NCBI GenBank assembly: GCA_030149245.1
Contig: JASBRX010000014.1
Span: 1-64,000, forward strand
Reading direction: 5' to 3'
Length of the DNA stretch: 64,000 nt
Origin: Sphingomonas bacterium
GTDB lineage: Bacteria > Pseudomonadota > Alphaproteobacteria > Sphingomonadales > Sphingomonadaceae
Shown here: positions 33,468 to 42,171 of the stretch, piece by piece
Position numbering within the stretch: the first letter of the stretch is position 1
Layout of the letters: each line of letters opens with the position of its first letter
Notes under the pieces: generated by a model
Database searches by the model: none
Told to the model about the DNA's origin: nothing
Seen by the model: only the letters and a program-made list of their open reading frames with translations
Position numbers and translations under genes: made by a program

Positions 33468-36400
33468 GCTGCAGGCTCCGTCACAGGGTCATGGGGCTTA
33501 CGGCCCAGGCGCGCACGCTGTGCGTTCGCCCAGATGCCGAACTTGCGGCTGATGACATAGAAGGCCGGAGTGAAGATCAGGCCGAAGATCGTCACGCCGA
33601 TCATGCCAAAGAACACCGCGACACCCAGCGCCTGGCGCAGCTCCGCCGCCGCCCCGCTCGCGATCACCAGCGGCAGCACGCCGAGGATGAAGGCGATCGA
33701 CGTCATCACGATCGGACGCATGCGCTGATGCGCGGCATGCTTGGCCGCCTCGAACATGTCCATGCCCTGATCCTCGTTCTGCCGGGCGAATTCGACGATC
33801 AGGATCGCGTTCTTCGCCGCCAGGCCGATCAGCACGACCAGGCCGATTTGCGTGAGGATATTATTGTCCATCCCCATCACGTTCACACCGAGGATCGCGG
33901 CGAGTAGGCACATCGGCACGATCAGGATCACCGCCAGCGGCAGCACCAGGCTCTCATAGAGCGCGGCGAGCAGCAGGAAGACGAACACCACCGCCAGGCC
34001 AAAGGCGATCACGCCGGTGTTGCCCGCCGATTTCTGCTCCAGCGCCAGTTCGGTCCATTCGAAGCTCATGCCCTGCGGCAGCGTCTGTGCCGCGAGTGCC
34101 TCCATCGAATCGAGCGTCTGGCCGGTCGAGTAGCCGGGCTTGGAATCGCCCTGCAGTTCGGCCGCCGGATACAGGTTGTGGCGCACCACGCGATACGGCC
34201 CGCTGTCGTTCTTCAACGTCATGACCGAACTCATCGGCACCATCTCGCCCGATGCCGACCGGGTCTTGAGACCCTGAATATCGGTGGCATCGTCGCGATA
34301 GGGCGCGTCCGCCTGCGCCGTCACGCGGAAGGTGCGGCCCAGATAGTTGAAGTCGTTGACATAGGACGAGCCAAGATAGGCACCCAGCGTCGAGAAGACG
34401 TTGGACACCGGCACGCCCATCCGCTCCGCGCGCTCGCGATCGACATCCGCAGTCAGGCGCGGGGTGCCGGTGTTGAACAGGGTGAAGGCACCCGCGACGC
34501 TCTCCTGCTGGTTCGCGCCCATCATCATGCCGAACGCGGATTGCGCCAGCGCGTTATAACCCAGCCCTTCGCGGTCTTGGATCATCATCTTGAACCCACC
34601 GCCGGTGCCGATGCCCGGAACCGGGGGCGGCGCGATGACCAGGATGTCGCCGCCCTTGATCGGAGCGAGCGCGCCATAGAGCGCCTGCTGGATCTCGTCT
34701 GCGCTCTTGTCGCGATCGGCATGCGGGGCGAGACCGAAGAACAGCACACCGGTGTTCGGCGCAGTCGAGAAGCTCGCGCCATCGAGACCGGCAAAGCCCA
34801 CGACATATTTGACGCCGGGCAGCTTGCGCGCCTCGGTGATGGCCTGCTGCACCACCGCATCGGTGCGGTTCAGCGAAGACCCCGGCGGCAGCTGCACCGC
34901 GCCGATCAGATAGCCCTGATCCTGCGGCGGAATGAAGCCCGATGGCGTGGCGGTAAAGCGCCACCCGGCCACCAAGATCAGCGCGACATACACCACGCCG
35001 ACGACCATCAGCATCCGCACCAGCTTCGCGGTCAGCTTGCCATAATTTTCGGACAGGCGGTTGAAGCCACGGTTGAACGCCGCCCCGGCCCGCGCCGGCA
35101 GACCCCGCCAGCCGGGCGCGGGCTGCGTGTCATGCCCCTTATGCTTGAGCACCAGCGCGCACAGCGCGGGCGACAGCGTCAGCGATACGAACGCGGAGAT
35201 AACCGTCGCCGAGGCAATGGTGATCGCAAACTGCTGGTAAAAGGCACCCGAGATGCCCGGAATAAACATCGTCGGCACGAACACGCCGACCAGCACCAGG
35301 CTGATCGCGATGATCGCGCCCGACACTTCGTCCATCGTCTTGTGCGCGGCGTCCTTGGGGGACAGCCCCTCCTCTTCCATCAGGCGCTCGACATTTTCGA
35401 CCACGACGATCGCGTCGTCGACGACGATACCGATGGCGAGGACCAGGCCGAACAGCGACAGCGTGTTGAGTGAATAGCCGAACGCCAGCAGCACCGCGAA
35501 CGCGCCGATCAGGGAGATCGGGATCGCGACGATCGGCACCACTGCCGCGCGCCAGCTCTGCAGGAAGATCAGGACGACGAGGACGACGAGCACCAGCGCC
35601 TCGATCAGCGTATGCTCGACCGCGGTGATCGACTCGGCGATATATTCGGTCGGGTTATAGTCGATCGAATAGGTCATCCCCGGGGGGAAGTCCTTGGCCA
35701 GCGTCGCCAGCTCGGCCTTCACCGCGTCAGCGGTCGCCAGCGCGTTCGACCCGGGCAGCTGGAAGATACCCACGCCGACCGCGCGCTTGTCGTTCAGATA
35801 GCCGTTGAAGTTGTAATCCTGCGCGCCCAGCTCGACGCGAGCGACATCGCGCAGATGGGTCAGGCGACCGGTGGTATCGCGCTTGACCACGATCGCGCCG
35901 AACTCATCGGGCGTGCTCAGGCGGCCCTTGGTCTGCACGCCGAGCTCGAACGCCGGGCTCGCATTGCCATAGGGCGGCGCGCCGACGGTGCCGGCCGCGA
36001 CCTGGACGTTCTGCCCGCGGATCGCGTTGACCACCTCGTCCACGGTCATGTCGCGCGCGGCGGCAAGGCCCGGGTCGATCCACACGCGCATATTATAGTC
36101 GCGCCCGCCAAACGCCTGCGCCTGGCCTACACCCGGAATACGCGCGATGCGGTCCTGGACCTGCAACGTCACATAGTTGGAGATATACTGGATATCGAGG
36201 CTCTTGTCGGGCGAGGTGAAGAACGCGACCATCAGGAAGTCGGGCGAGCTCTTGTTCACCGTCACGCCGATGCGGCGGACATCCTCGGGCAGGCGCGGCT
36301 CGGCGGTCGCGACCTTGTTCTGCACCAACACCTGCGCCTGATCGACATTGGTGCCCTGCTTGAACGCGATGGTAATCTGCGTTTGGCCGTTCCCGGTCGA

Positions 36401-36649
36401 TGACGACGTCATGTAGAGCATGTTGTCGACGCCGTTGATCGCCTGTTCGATCGGCGCGGCAACGGTTTCGGCGACGGTTTCGGCGCTCGCGCCCGGATAG
36501 GATGCGGTGACCACCACCGTCGGCGGCGCGATGTTGGGATATTGCGCGATCGGGAGCGAGGGATAGGCGACGGCACCGACGATCACGATCAGGATCGACA
36601 GCACCGCCGCAAAGATCGGCCGGTCGATGAAGAAATGCGGGAATTTCAT
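33464..36649 (-). CDS. RND multidrug efflux inner-membrane transporter (AcrB/MexB, HAE1 type)
   Basis: A protein of 1061 residues with twelve membrane helices and two large periplasmic loops. It begins FFIDRPIFAAVLSILIVIVGAVAYPSLPIAQYPNIAPPTV, the HAE1 signature. Proton-relay residues lie in VLAIGIVVDDAIVVVENVERLM (Asp pair in helix 4) with the helix 10 lysine in IGLAAKNAILIVEFA. It exports hydrophobic drugs, solvents or bile-like compounds using the proton gradient. It starts 12 bases after the adaptor gene stop. Confidence 0.96.
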   Translation of the reverse strand: MKFPHFFIDRPIFAAVLSILIVIVGAVAYPSLPIAQYPNIAPPTVVVTASYPGASAETVAETVAAPIEQAINGVDNMLYMTSSSTGNGQTQITIAFKQGTNVDQAQVLVQNKVATAEPRLPEDVRRIGVTVNKSSPDFLMVAFFTSPDKSLDIQYISNYVTLQVQDRIARIPGVGQAQAFGGRDYNMRVWIDPGLAAARDMTVDEVVNAIRGQNVQVAAGTVGAPPYGNASPAFELGVQTKGRLSTPDEFGAIVVKRDTTGRLTHLRDVARVELGAQDYNFNGYLNDKRAVGVGIFQLPGSNALATADAVKAELATLAKDFPPGMTYSIDYNPTEYIAESITAVEHTLIEALVLVVLVVLIFLQSWRAAVVPIVAIPISLIGAFAVLLAFGYSLNTLSLFGLVLAIGIVVDDAIVVVENVERLMEEEGLSPKDAAHKTMDEVSGAIIAISLVLVGVFVPTMFIPGISGAFYQQFAITIASATVISAFVSLTLSPALCALVLKHKGHDTQPAPGWRGLPARAGAAFNRGFNRLSENYGKLTAKLVRMLMVVGVVYVALILVAGWRFTATPSGFIPPQDQGYLIGAVQLPPGSSLNRTDAVVQQAITEARKLPGVKYVVGFAGLDGASFSTAPNTGVLFFGLAPHADRDKSADEIQQALYGALAPIKGGDILVIAPPPVPGIGTGGGFKMMIQDREGLGYNALAQSAFGMMMGANQQESVAGAFTLFNTGTPRLTADVDRERAERMGVPVSNVFSTLGAYLGSSYVNDFNYLGRTFRVTAQADAPYRDDATDIQGLKTRSASGEMVPMSSVMTLKNDSGPYRVVRHNLYPAAELQGDSKPGYSTGQTLDSMEALAAQTLPQGMSFEWTELALEQKSAGNTGVIAFGLAVVFVFLLLAALYESLVLPLAVILIVPMCLLAAILGVNVMGMDNNILTQIGLVVLIGLAAKNAILIVEFARQNEDQGMDMFEAAKHAAHQRMRPIVMTSIAFILGVLPLVIASGAAAELRQALGVAVFFGMIGVTIFGLIFTPAFYVISRKFGIWANAQRARLGRKPHDPVTEPAA

Positions 36650-36661
36650 GGCTTGCGCCCC

Positions 36662-37846
36662 TTACTGGACGGTCGCCTGGCCCGAAGCCGGCGGATCGAT
36701 GGGACGCGTGGGTGCGGCCTGCTTGGTCGCGTCGGGGGTGATCTTGCCCATCTTGGGTTTGACCGTCGCGCCGGGCTGAAGCCGGCCGACGCCGGTCAGG
36801 ACCACCCGATCGGTCGGGGCAAGGCCATCGCGGACGATGCGCAGCCCTTCGGCCTTCGCGCCCACCTCCACGACCCGCGGCGTCGCCTTGTTGTCCTTGC
36901 TGACGACATAGACAAGGCGGCGGGTCTGGTCGGTGACGATCGCCTCATCGGGGATCAGCATTGCGCGATAGCTGCCCGAACCGAGCAGGCGCGCGCGACC
37001 GAACATGCCGGGCGTCAGGAAACCGGTCGGGTTGGGAACCACGGCATGCGCGCGGATCGTGCCCGAATTGGGGTCCACCGCATTGTCGAGGAACGCCATG
37101 CGGCCGTTCCAGCGATATTCATTCTCGTCCGCGAGCTGGATCTGGACCGGGTTGGCGGTGGTACGCGACGACCCGCGCTCACCGCGCTGATCCTGACGCA
37201 GATTCTTGAGGTAAAAGGCCTCGGCCCCCTCGAACTCGAACCAGATCGGGTTGAGCGACACGACGCGCGTCAGCACCGTCTGCCCCTCGGCCACGAAATC
37301 GCCGATGCTGACCTTGCGGTCCGACACGCGTCCGCTGAACGGCGCGCGCACGGTAGTGAACCCAAGGTTGAGCATCGCCTGCGACGCCGCAGCGCGGCCA
37401 GCGGCCAAGTCGGCGGCGGCGCTACGCTCGGCCGCGACATTCGCTTCCAGCTCCTCGGCGCTGACCGCCTGTGCGCTCGCCAGCGCGCGGCTACGCGCGG
37501 TGACCTGACGGGCATTGTTGAGCGCGGCCTGTGCACGGGCGATCTGCGCCTGCGCCTGCATCAGCTGGGCACGGTACGGGCGCGGGTCGATCGTGAACAG
37601 CGCCTGGCCCTTACGAACGTCCTGACCGTCGCGGAAATGGACCGCGGTAATGACACCGTTGACGCGTGCACGCAGCTCGACATCCTCCGGTGCGACGAAG
37701 CGACCGGTATAGTCATCCCAATCCATCACTTCGCGCTGAAGCGGCGTTGCGACCATGACCTCGGGTGCGGGCGGCGGTGCCGGCGGCTGACCGCCACCAC
37801 ATGCACTCAAAGCCGTCAGCGCCACTAAGCCTGCCAGGACACGCAT
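36662..37846 (-). CDS. RND efflux periplasmic adaptor lipoprotein (AcrA/MexA family)
   Basis: A protein of 394 residues with lipoprotein signal LAGLVALTALSAC-GGG. After a proline linker come the membrane-proximal and lipoyl parts (DDYTGRFVAPEDVELRARVNGVITAVHFRDGQDVRKGQALFTIDPRPY), an alpha hairpin (about 105-170), the second lipoyl half (TTVRAPFSGRVSDRKVSIGDFVAEGQ) and the beta-barrel with GFLTPGMFGRARL. It joins pump and outer-membrane channel. GGGGAAA upstream of ATG 37846 fits. The open frame further upstream is intergenic. First gene of the operon; a palindromic operator candidate lies 63 bases upstream. Confidence 0.95.
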   Translation of the reverse strand: MRVLAGLVALTALSACGGGQPPAPPPAPEVMVATPLQREVMDWDDYTGRFVAPEDVELRARVNGVITAVHFRDGQDVRKGQALFTIDPRPYRAQLMQAQAQIARAQAALNNARQVTARSRALASAQAVSAEELEANVAAERSAAADLAAGRAAASQAMLNLGFTTVRAPFSGRVSDRKVSIGDFVAEGQTVLTRVVSLNPIWFEFEGAEAFYLKNLRQDQRGERGSSRTTANPVQIQLADENEYRWNGRMAFLDNAVDPNSGTIRAHAVVPNPTGFLTPGMFGRARLLGSGSYRAMLIPDEAIVTDQTRRLVYVVSKDNKATPRVVEVGAKAEGLRIVRDGLAPTDRVVLTGVGRLQPGATVKPKMGKITPDATKQAAPTRPIDPPASGQATVQ

Positions 37847-37908
37847 AATCGTATTTCCCCTTATTGCGTTGCAGCAATTGGGGAGGCGGAAAAGCGGTTT
37901 CAACCCCG

Positions 37909-37937
37909 GAACGGATAATTTCTGATATTTTCCGTTC
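37909..37937. promoter_or_regulatory. Palindromic operator candidate of the RND efflux operon
   Basis: GAACGGA (37909-37915) and TCCGTTC (37931-37937) are perfect inverted halves separated by 15 AT-rich bases. It is 63 bases upstream of the adaptor start. AcrR/TetR-type repressors commonly bind such dyads over the efflux promoter. No adjacent regulator gene is present, so the binder would be encoded elsewhere or be the TetR at 38980. Confidence 0.5.
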
Positions 37938-37969
37938 AGTAATTCAAATTGGGTCAGGGACTGTAAAAA

Positions 37970-38033
37970 TGCGGCCCCGGCCTGCCCCCACCCTGCCTCA
38001 ACTGAAGGCGAGTGAGAGCAGGCCGGGGCCGCA
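37970..38033. repeat. GC-rich palindrome, probable terminator of the metal-dependent hydrolase gene
   Basis: tgcggccccggcctgc (37970-37985) pairs perfectly with gcaggccggggccgca (38018-38033), 16 bp with a 32-base loop. It sits 39 bases beyond the hydrolase stop on the minus strand and is followed on that strand by TTTTTACAG (37969-37961), which supports termination. Confidence 0.75.
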
Positions 38034-38071
38034 TCAGACTGGCGTTTTCGCCAAATCCGCAACCGAATTTT

Positions 38072-38932
38072 TCAGGCGGCGACGGTTCCGCGCGGCATGA
38101 TGGCCGCCGCATAGTCGCTTTCCACCTTCTGGATCAGCGCACGATCGTCATGATTCCACGGGTGGAAGCCCGGCATGAAATAGCTCAGCCACGCCGGAAT
38201 CATGCGGGTGACGATGCCCGGCGAGACCAGCAGATATTTGGCCACCATCGCCTTGGCGCGCCATCCGGTCACGCCGTCCTGCGCCATCAGGTCCAGCGTC
38301 CCTTCGATCCGGTGCTTCCAGAAGGTGACCGTGATGATCAGCATCGTCAGCGACTTGATCTTCCAGCGCTTCCACCGGCTCATGCCGCGCGTCGCGTGCA
38401 GATAGGTGTCATAGGCGACGCCCTTATGCTCGATCTCCTCCAGCGCGTGCCAGCGCCACAGATCGGCATTCTCCTTGTCCGCGCCGGCGAGATGCTTGGG
38501 GTTGCGGATCAGCTCGGACGCCAGGATTGCGGTATAATGTTCCAGCGCCATGGTCGCGGCGAGCTGGACGATCTTGGGCCGCGACCGCGCGATCTCCAGC
38601 ACCTGATCGACGCGCGATTCCAGGCGGCTGATGTCATAGCCATGATCCAGCACGCGCTTGTTGAACGCGACATGCTCGCGGCTGTGCACCACTTCCTGCA
38701 CCGTGAACGCCTTGATCTCGCGCGCCAGCTTTTCGTCCACGCCGTCGCGGAACGCCTTCACGCTCTCGATGAAATAGGCCTCACCCTTTGGAAAGGTCAC
38801 CGACAGCGCGTTGTAGAATGCGGTCGCGGCCACGTCGCCGCCCAGCCACAGCCGGTCCTGCTGCTGGCCGCGCCCGAACCGGCGATCGCGCGGGGTGATG
38901 GTAAGGTCTGCGGGAGTCTTTGCGTTCGACAT
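38072..38932 (-). CDS. Predicted membrane-associated metal-dependent hydrolase (COG3687 type)
   Basis: A protein of 286 residues with conserved histidine and glutamate pairs of a di-iron or zinc site spread along helices: FTVQEVVHSREHVAFNKRV, TMALEHYTAIL, WRWHALEEIEHKGVAYDTY and PGFHPWNHDD. These match the COG3687 / YPO-type metal-dependent hydrolase family; its reaction is not established. The start is ATG 38932. It is divergent from a TetR regulator only 47 bases away, so it is very likely that regulator's target. Confidence 0.85.
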   Translation of the reverse strand: MSNAKTPADLTITPRDRRFGRGQQQDRLWLGGDVAATAFYNALSVTFPKGEAYFIESVKAFRDGVDEKLAREIKAFTVQEVVHSREHVAFNKRVLDHGYDISRLESRVDQVLEIARSRPKIVQLAATMALEHYTAILASELIRNPKHLAGADKENADLWRWHALEEIEHKGVAYDTYLHATRGMSRWKRWKIKSLTMLIITVTFWKHRIEGTLDLMAQDGVTGWRAKAMVAKYLLVSPGIVTRMIPAWLSYFMPGFHPWNHDDRALIQKVESDYAAAIMPRGTVAA

Positions 38933-38957
38933 GATTTTGCTCCAAGGCTTGGGCAAG

Positions 38958-38986
38958 GAACTAGCGCTTACTTACACCAATGTCAA
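38958..38986 (-). promoter_or_regulatory. Promoter of the metal-dependent hydrolase, overlapping the tetR start codon
   Basis: On the minus strand TTGACA (38986-38981) is followed after 17 bases by TAGTTC (38963-38958), then about 20 bases to the start region of the hydrolase. The -35 box covers the tetR ATG at 38980. A repressor bound here would block both directions. Confidence 0.55.
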
Positions 38987-39612
38987 TAACACCCCTCCCC
39001 GAACGCCGTCGGCTCAGCCCCGAAGAATCACGTGACGCCGCGCTTGAGGCTGCACGCGCGATCCTGATCGAAGCCGGACCGCAAGCCGTCACGCTCAAGG
39101 CCGTCGCCGCGCGGATCGGGCGGACGCACGCCAATCTCCTCCACCATTTCGGTTCGGCGGCAGGGTTGCAGCGCGCGCTCGCCCGCAGCCTCGCCGAAAC
39201 CGTGTGCAGCCGCATTGTCGGCCTGATCCAGGAAGCCCGCGCCAACGGGGCCGCGCCGACCGAGGATAAACCGCGCGAAGTGGTCGATCTCGCCTTTGAC
39301 GCGTTCGACAAGTCGGGCGCGGGTGCACTCGCCAGCTGGATGATCCTGTCGGGCAATGAAGACGCGCTCGACCCGATCCTCGAAGTCATCCACGGCCTGG
39401 TCGACCAGATCGCCGCAGCGGAGGGTGAGGACACCGCAACCGAACTGCGCGAAGATACGCTGGCGCTCGTCCTGATGGCGATGGGCGACGCGCTGCTCGG
39501 CGAACAGCTTGCCCGCTCGCTCGATCTCCCCCGCGGCGCGGCGCGCGAAATCGCCCTGCGCCAGCTCACCGGATCGCCGCGCTTTCAGAAGATGTGGGGC
39601 CAGGACATTTAA
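38980..39612 (+). CDS. TetR-family transcriptional regulator
   Basis: A protein of 210 residues. The N-terminal helix-turn-helix is AARAILIEAGPQAVTLKAVAARIGRTHANLLHHFGSAAGLQRALARSLAE. The C-terminal ligand domain is alpha-helical. No good Shine-Dalgarno precedes the ATG, and the start is very close to the divergent hydrolase promoter, so the message may have a short leader. Expected to repress the hydrolase at 38072 and itself. The obgE start follows the stop by three bases, so read-through transcription into obgE is likely. Confidence 0.9.
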   Translation: MSITPLPERRRLSPEESRDAALEAARAILIEAGPQAVTLKAVAARIGRTHANLLHHFGSAAGLQRALARSLAETVCSRIVGLIQEARANGAAPTEDKPREVVDLAFDAFDKSGAGALASWMILSGNEDALDPILEVIHGLVDQIAAAEGEDTATELREDTLALVLMAMGDALLGEQLARSLDLPRGAAREIALRQLTGSPRFQKMWGQDI

Positions 39613-39615
39613 ATC

Positions 39616-40665
39616 ATGCATTTTCTAGACCAGGCAAAAATCTACATTAAATCGGGCTGGGGCGGCGGCGGTGCCGTCGGTTTCCGGCGGGAGAAGTACG
39701 TCGAATATGGCGGCCCTGACGGCGGCGATGGCGGCAAGGGCGGCGACATTATTTTCGAGGCCGTGCCCGGCCTCAACACGCTGATCGACTTTCGCTACAC
39801 CCAGCATTTCCGCGCCCAGCGCGGCCATGGCGGGTCGGGCAGCAACAAGACCGGCGCGGGTGGCGACGATCTCGTCATCAAGGTGCCGATCGGCACCCAA
39901 ATCCTGGCCGATGACGAGGAACGCACCCTGCTCGCCGACCTGACCGAGGAAGGCCAGCGCATCGTCTTTCTGAAGGGCGGCGATGGCGGGCGCGGCAATG
40001 CCAGCTACAAGACCAGCACCAACCGCACCCCGCGCCAGCACGGCACCGGCTGGCCGGGTGAGGAAATGTTCGTGTGGCTGCGGCTGAAGCTGCTCGCCGA
40101 TGCGGGCCTTGTCGGCCTGCCCAATGCGGGCAAGTCCACCTTCATCAACGCCGTCACCAACGCCCAGGCCAAGGTCGGCGCCTATGCCTTCACCACCACC
40201 CGCCCCCAGCTCGGGGTGGTGCGGCACAAGGGCAATGAGTTCGTCATCGCCGACATCCCCGGCCTGATCGAGGGCGCAGCCGAAGGCGCCGGAATCGGCG
40301 ACCGGTTCCTCGGCCATATCGAACGCTGCAAGGTGCTGCTGCATCTGATCGACGCCAATGACAAGGACGTCGCCACCAGCTACCGCATCGTCCGCGACGA
40401 ACTCGACGCCTATGGCGCGGGCCTGCTCGACAAGAAGATCATTATCGCGCTCAACAAGATCGACACGCTCGACGACGAACTGATCGCGGCGCTGTCGGCC
40501 GAGCTTGAGGAAGCCAGCGGCGCGGAGGTGATCGCGATCTCCGGCGCGGCGGGCATCGGCGTCGACTGGGCGCTCGACAAGCTGCTCGAAGCGATCGGCC
40601 CCGACCACGCCCGGGTCAGCGACGACGATGAAGGCGCGGAAGAGGTGGAGTGGTCGCCGATCTAA
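39616..40665 (+). CDS. obgE: GTPase Obg (CgtA)
   Basis: A protein of 349 residues. The glycine-rich Obg fold comprises residues 1-158 (FLDQAKIYIKSGWGGGGAVGFRREKYVEYGGPDGGDGGKGGD). The GTPase domain has G1 GLPNAGKST, switch TTTRPQLGVV, G3 DIPGLIEGA, G4 NKIDTLDD and G5 ISGAAGIG. It binds the 50S subunit and couples ribosome assembly to cell-cycle and stress control. Length is typical, with a short acidic tail. In most alphaproteobacteria it follows rpmA and precedes proB; here about 9 kb of efflux and regulator genes separate it from rpmA, and proB is 3.2 kb downstream. Confidence 0.97.
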   Translation: MHFLDQAKIYIKSGWGGGGAVGFRREKYVEYGGPDGGDGGKGGDIIFEAVPGLNTLIDFRYTQHFRAQRGHGGSGSNKTGAGGDDLVIKVPIGTQILADDEERTLLADLTEEGQRIVFLKGGDGGRGNASYKTSTNRTPRQHGTGWPGEEMFVWLRLKLLADAGLVGLPNAGKSTFINAVTNAQAKVGAYAFTTTRPQLGVVRHKGNEFVIADIPGLIEGAAEGAGIGDRFLGHIERCKVLLHLIDANDKDVATSYRIVRDELDAYGAGLLDKKIIIALNKIDTLDDELIAALSAELEEASGAEVIAISGAAGIGVDWALDKLLEAIGPDHARVSDDDEGAEEVEWSPI

Positions 40666-40718
40666 GCAGCTGGCCGGATCGCTTTGCTGATTTCCCGGCC
40701 GCGTGGTAGTATCTGATC

Positions 40719-41276
40719 ATGCGCCGCGACCCAGCCTATCGCCCGATCACAGCGGACGAATTCCTTGAAATGGATTTCGGCACCGACAAGAAATTCGAGC
40801 TTCACGATGGCGTCATTTACATGATGACCGGCGGCACCCAGGCGCATTCTTGGGTGCAGGGTAATGTCCTGACCTGGCTGCGGCAAAAGCTGCGTGGAAG
40901 CGGTTGCAGACCATATGGGCCGGACATGGCGCTGAAGGTTAGCGACACCGATGTGCGCTATCCTGATGTGACCGTCTATTGCGACCAGTCGTCTGACCCG
41001 TTGACGGGCGAAACAACGCTTGAAAATCCGAGAGTGGTGATCGAGGTGCTGTCGCCCAGCACCACAACATTCGACCAGGGCACCAAGCTTGAGGAGTATC
41101 GCGCGATGCCCAGCGTCAGCACCATCGCGTTCATCGACCCTGCAAACCAGTTGTGCCGAACGGTCGAGCGTCAGCGCGACGGGTGGCTGGACCAACCGTT
41201 CTCGGCGACGCGCGGCATTCCGCTACCCTCCCTAGCCCTGACCATCCCGCACGACGAGATTTTCGCACGCGACTGA
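40719..41276 (+). CDS. Uma2-family protein with PD-(D/E)XK nuclease fold (DUF820)
   Basis: A protein of 185 residues. RPITADEFLEMDFGTDKKFELHDGVIYMMTGGTQAHSWVQGNV, VRYPDVTVYC and ENPRVVIEVLSPSTTTFDQGTKLEEYRAM match the Uma2/DUF820 restriction-endonuclease-like fold, with Asp in YPDV and Glu/Ser in VIEVLSPS as active-site residues. Members are common in cyanobacteria and scattered in other bacteria, often in multiple copies; their role is not established, although some are linked to DNA cleavage. No ribosome binding site is obvious. Less GC-rich than obgE; possibly acquired. Confidence 0.85.
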   Translation: MRRDPAYRPITADEFLEMDFGTDKKFELHDGVIYMMTGGTQAHSWVQGNVLTWLRQKLRGSGCRPYGPDMALKVSDTDVRYPDVTVYCDQSSDPLTGETTLENPRVVIEVLSPSTTTFDQGTKLEEYRAMPSVSTIAFIDPANQLCRTVERQRDGWLDQPFSATRGIPLPSLALTIPHDEIFARD

Positions 41277-41312
41277 CTGGCGCCCACGCGCGGATCGCCT
41301 AGATTATGCGCC

Positions 41313-42101
41313 ATGCTGTATCGTTTCGCGCCGCTCGCCCTGATCGCCATCGCCCTGCCCGCCGCCGCTCAGGAGGCGGAGCAGGAACAGAAGCGGGAAC
41401 CGCTGCGCACGCGCGTCTATCTCGGGCCGCAACTGTCGCCCAAGACGCCGGGCGCGAAGGACCTGTCCTTCGGGCCGTTTATCGAGGTGTCGCGCGCGCG
41501 CGGCGACGCCCCGTTTGAGTTCGAAGCGCCCGATGAAAGCTTCGGCTTTCCGGTCGCAAAGGCGGGCGGCGTCGAGTTCGGCCCCGCGCTCGGCTTCAAG
41601 GGCAAGCGCAAGGCAGCCGATATCGGCGTCCCGCTCCACGACGTCGGCTTCAGCTTCGAAATCGGCGGCTTTGCCCAGACCTATCTCGCCAAGAACATCC
41701 GCGTGCGCGCCGAGGCGCGTCAGGCAGTGAGCGGCCATGACGGTTTGGTCGGGGAGGTCAGCGCCGACTATATCGCCCGCGACGGCGACAAATGGTTGGT
41801 CTCGCTCGGCCCGCGCGTGACCCTGGCCGACGGCAAATACCACCGCGCCTGGTATGGCATTACCGCAGCGGACAGCGTGGCATCCGGGCTCGCGCAGTTC
41901 CGCCCGGACGGCGGGATCGAGAGTGTGGGCCTTGCCGCAGGCTATCTGCGCCAGCTCAACACGCGCATCGGCATCGCCGCCTATGCCCGCTACGACCATC
42001 TGGTCGGCGATGCCGGACGCTCGCCCTATGTCCGCAGCGCCGGATCGCGCAGCCAGCCCTCGGTCGGCCTTGCGCTCAGCTATACCTTTGGCGGGAAGTG
42101 A
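41313..42101 (+). CDS. MipA/OmpV-family outer-membrane protein
   Basis: A protein of 262 residues with signal peptide (ALPAAA-QE). A transmembrane beta-barrel follows, with RTRVYLGPQLSPKTPGAKDLSFGPFIEVSRARG, VGFSFEIGGFAQTYLAKNIRVRAEARQAVSGHDGLVGEVSADYI and the final QPSVGLALSYTFGGK, whose terminal aromatic pattern fits outer-membrane insertion. MipA was described as a scaffold for murein enzymes; OmpV-like members may be porins. The last residue is Lys rather than Phe, slightly unusual for a barrel end. Confidence 0.88.
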   Translation: MLYRFAPLALIAIALPAAAQEAEQEQKREPLRTRVYLGPQLSPKTPGAKDLSFGPFIEVSRARGDAPFEFEAPDESFGFPVAKAGGVEFGPALGFKGKRKAADIGVPLHDVGFSFEIGGFAQTYLAKNIRVRAEARQAVSGHDGLVGEVSADYIARDGDKWLVSLGPRVTLADGKYHRAWYGITAADSVASGLAQFRPDGGIESVGLAAGYLRQLNTRIGIAAYARYDHLVGDAGRSPYVRSAGSRSQPSVGLALSYTFGGK

Positions 42102-42171
42102 CCACGCCCGGACAGTTGCGGTTCAGCAACGATCGGGCACCCCTAGCGCGGACATCGGCTGGAGGGTGAAC

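Noticed and set aside
36542..37828. 428-codon plus-strand frame over the efflux adaptor gene.
   Set aside because: Antisense shadow; the minus strand has an unambiguous AcrA-family protein.
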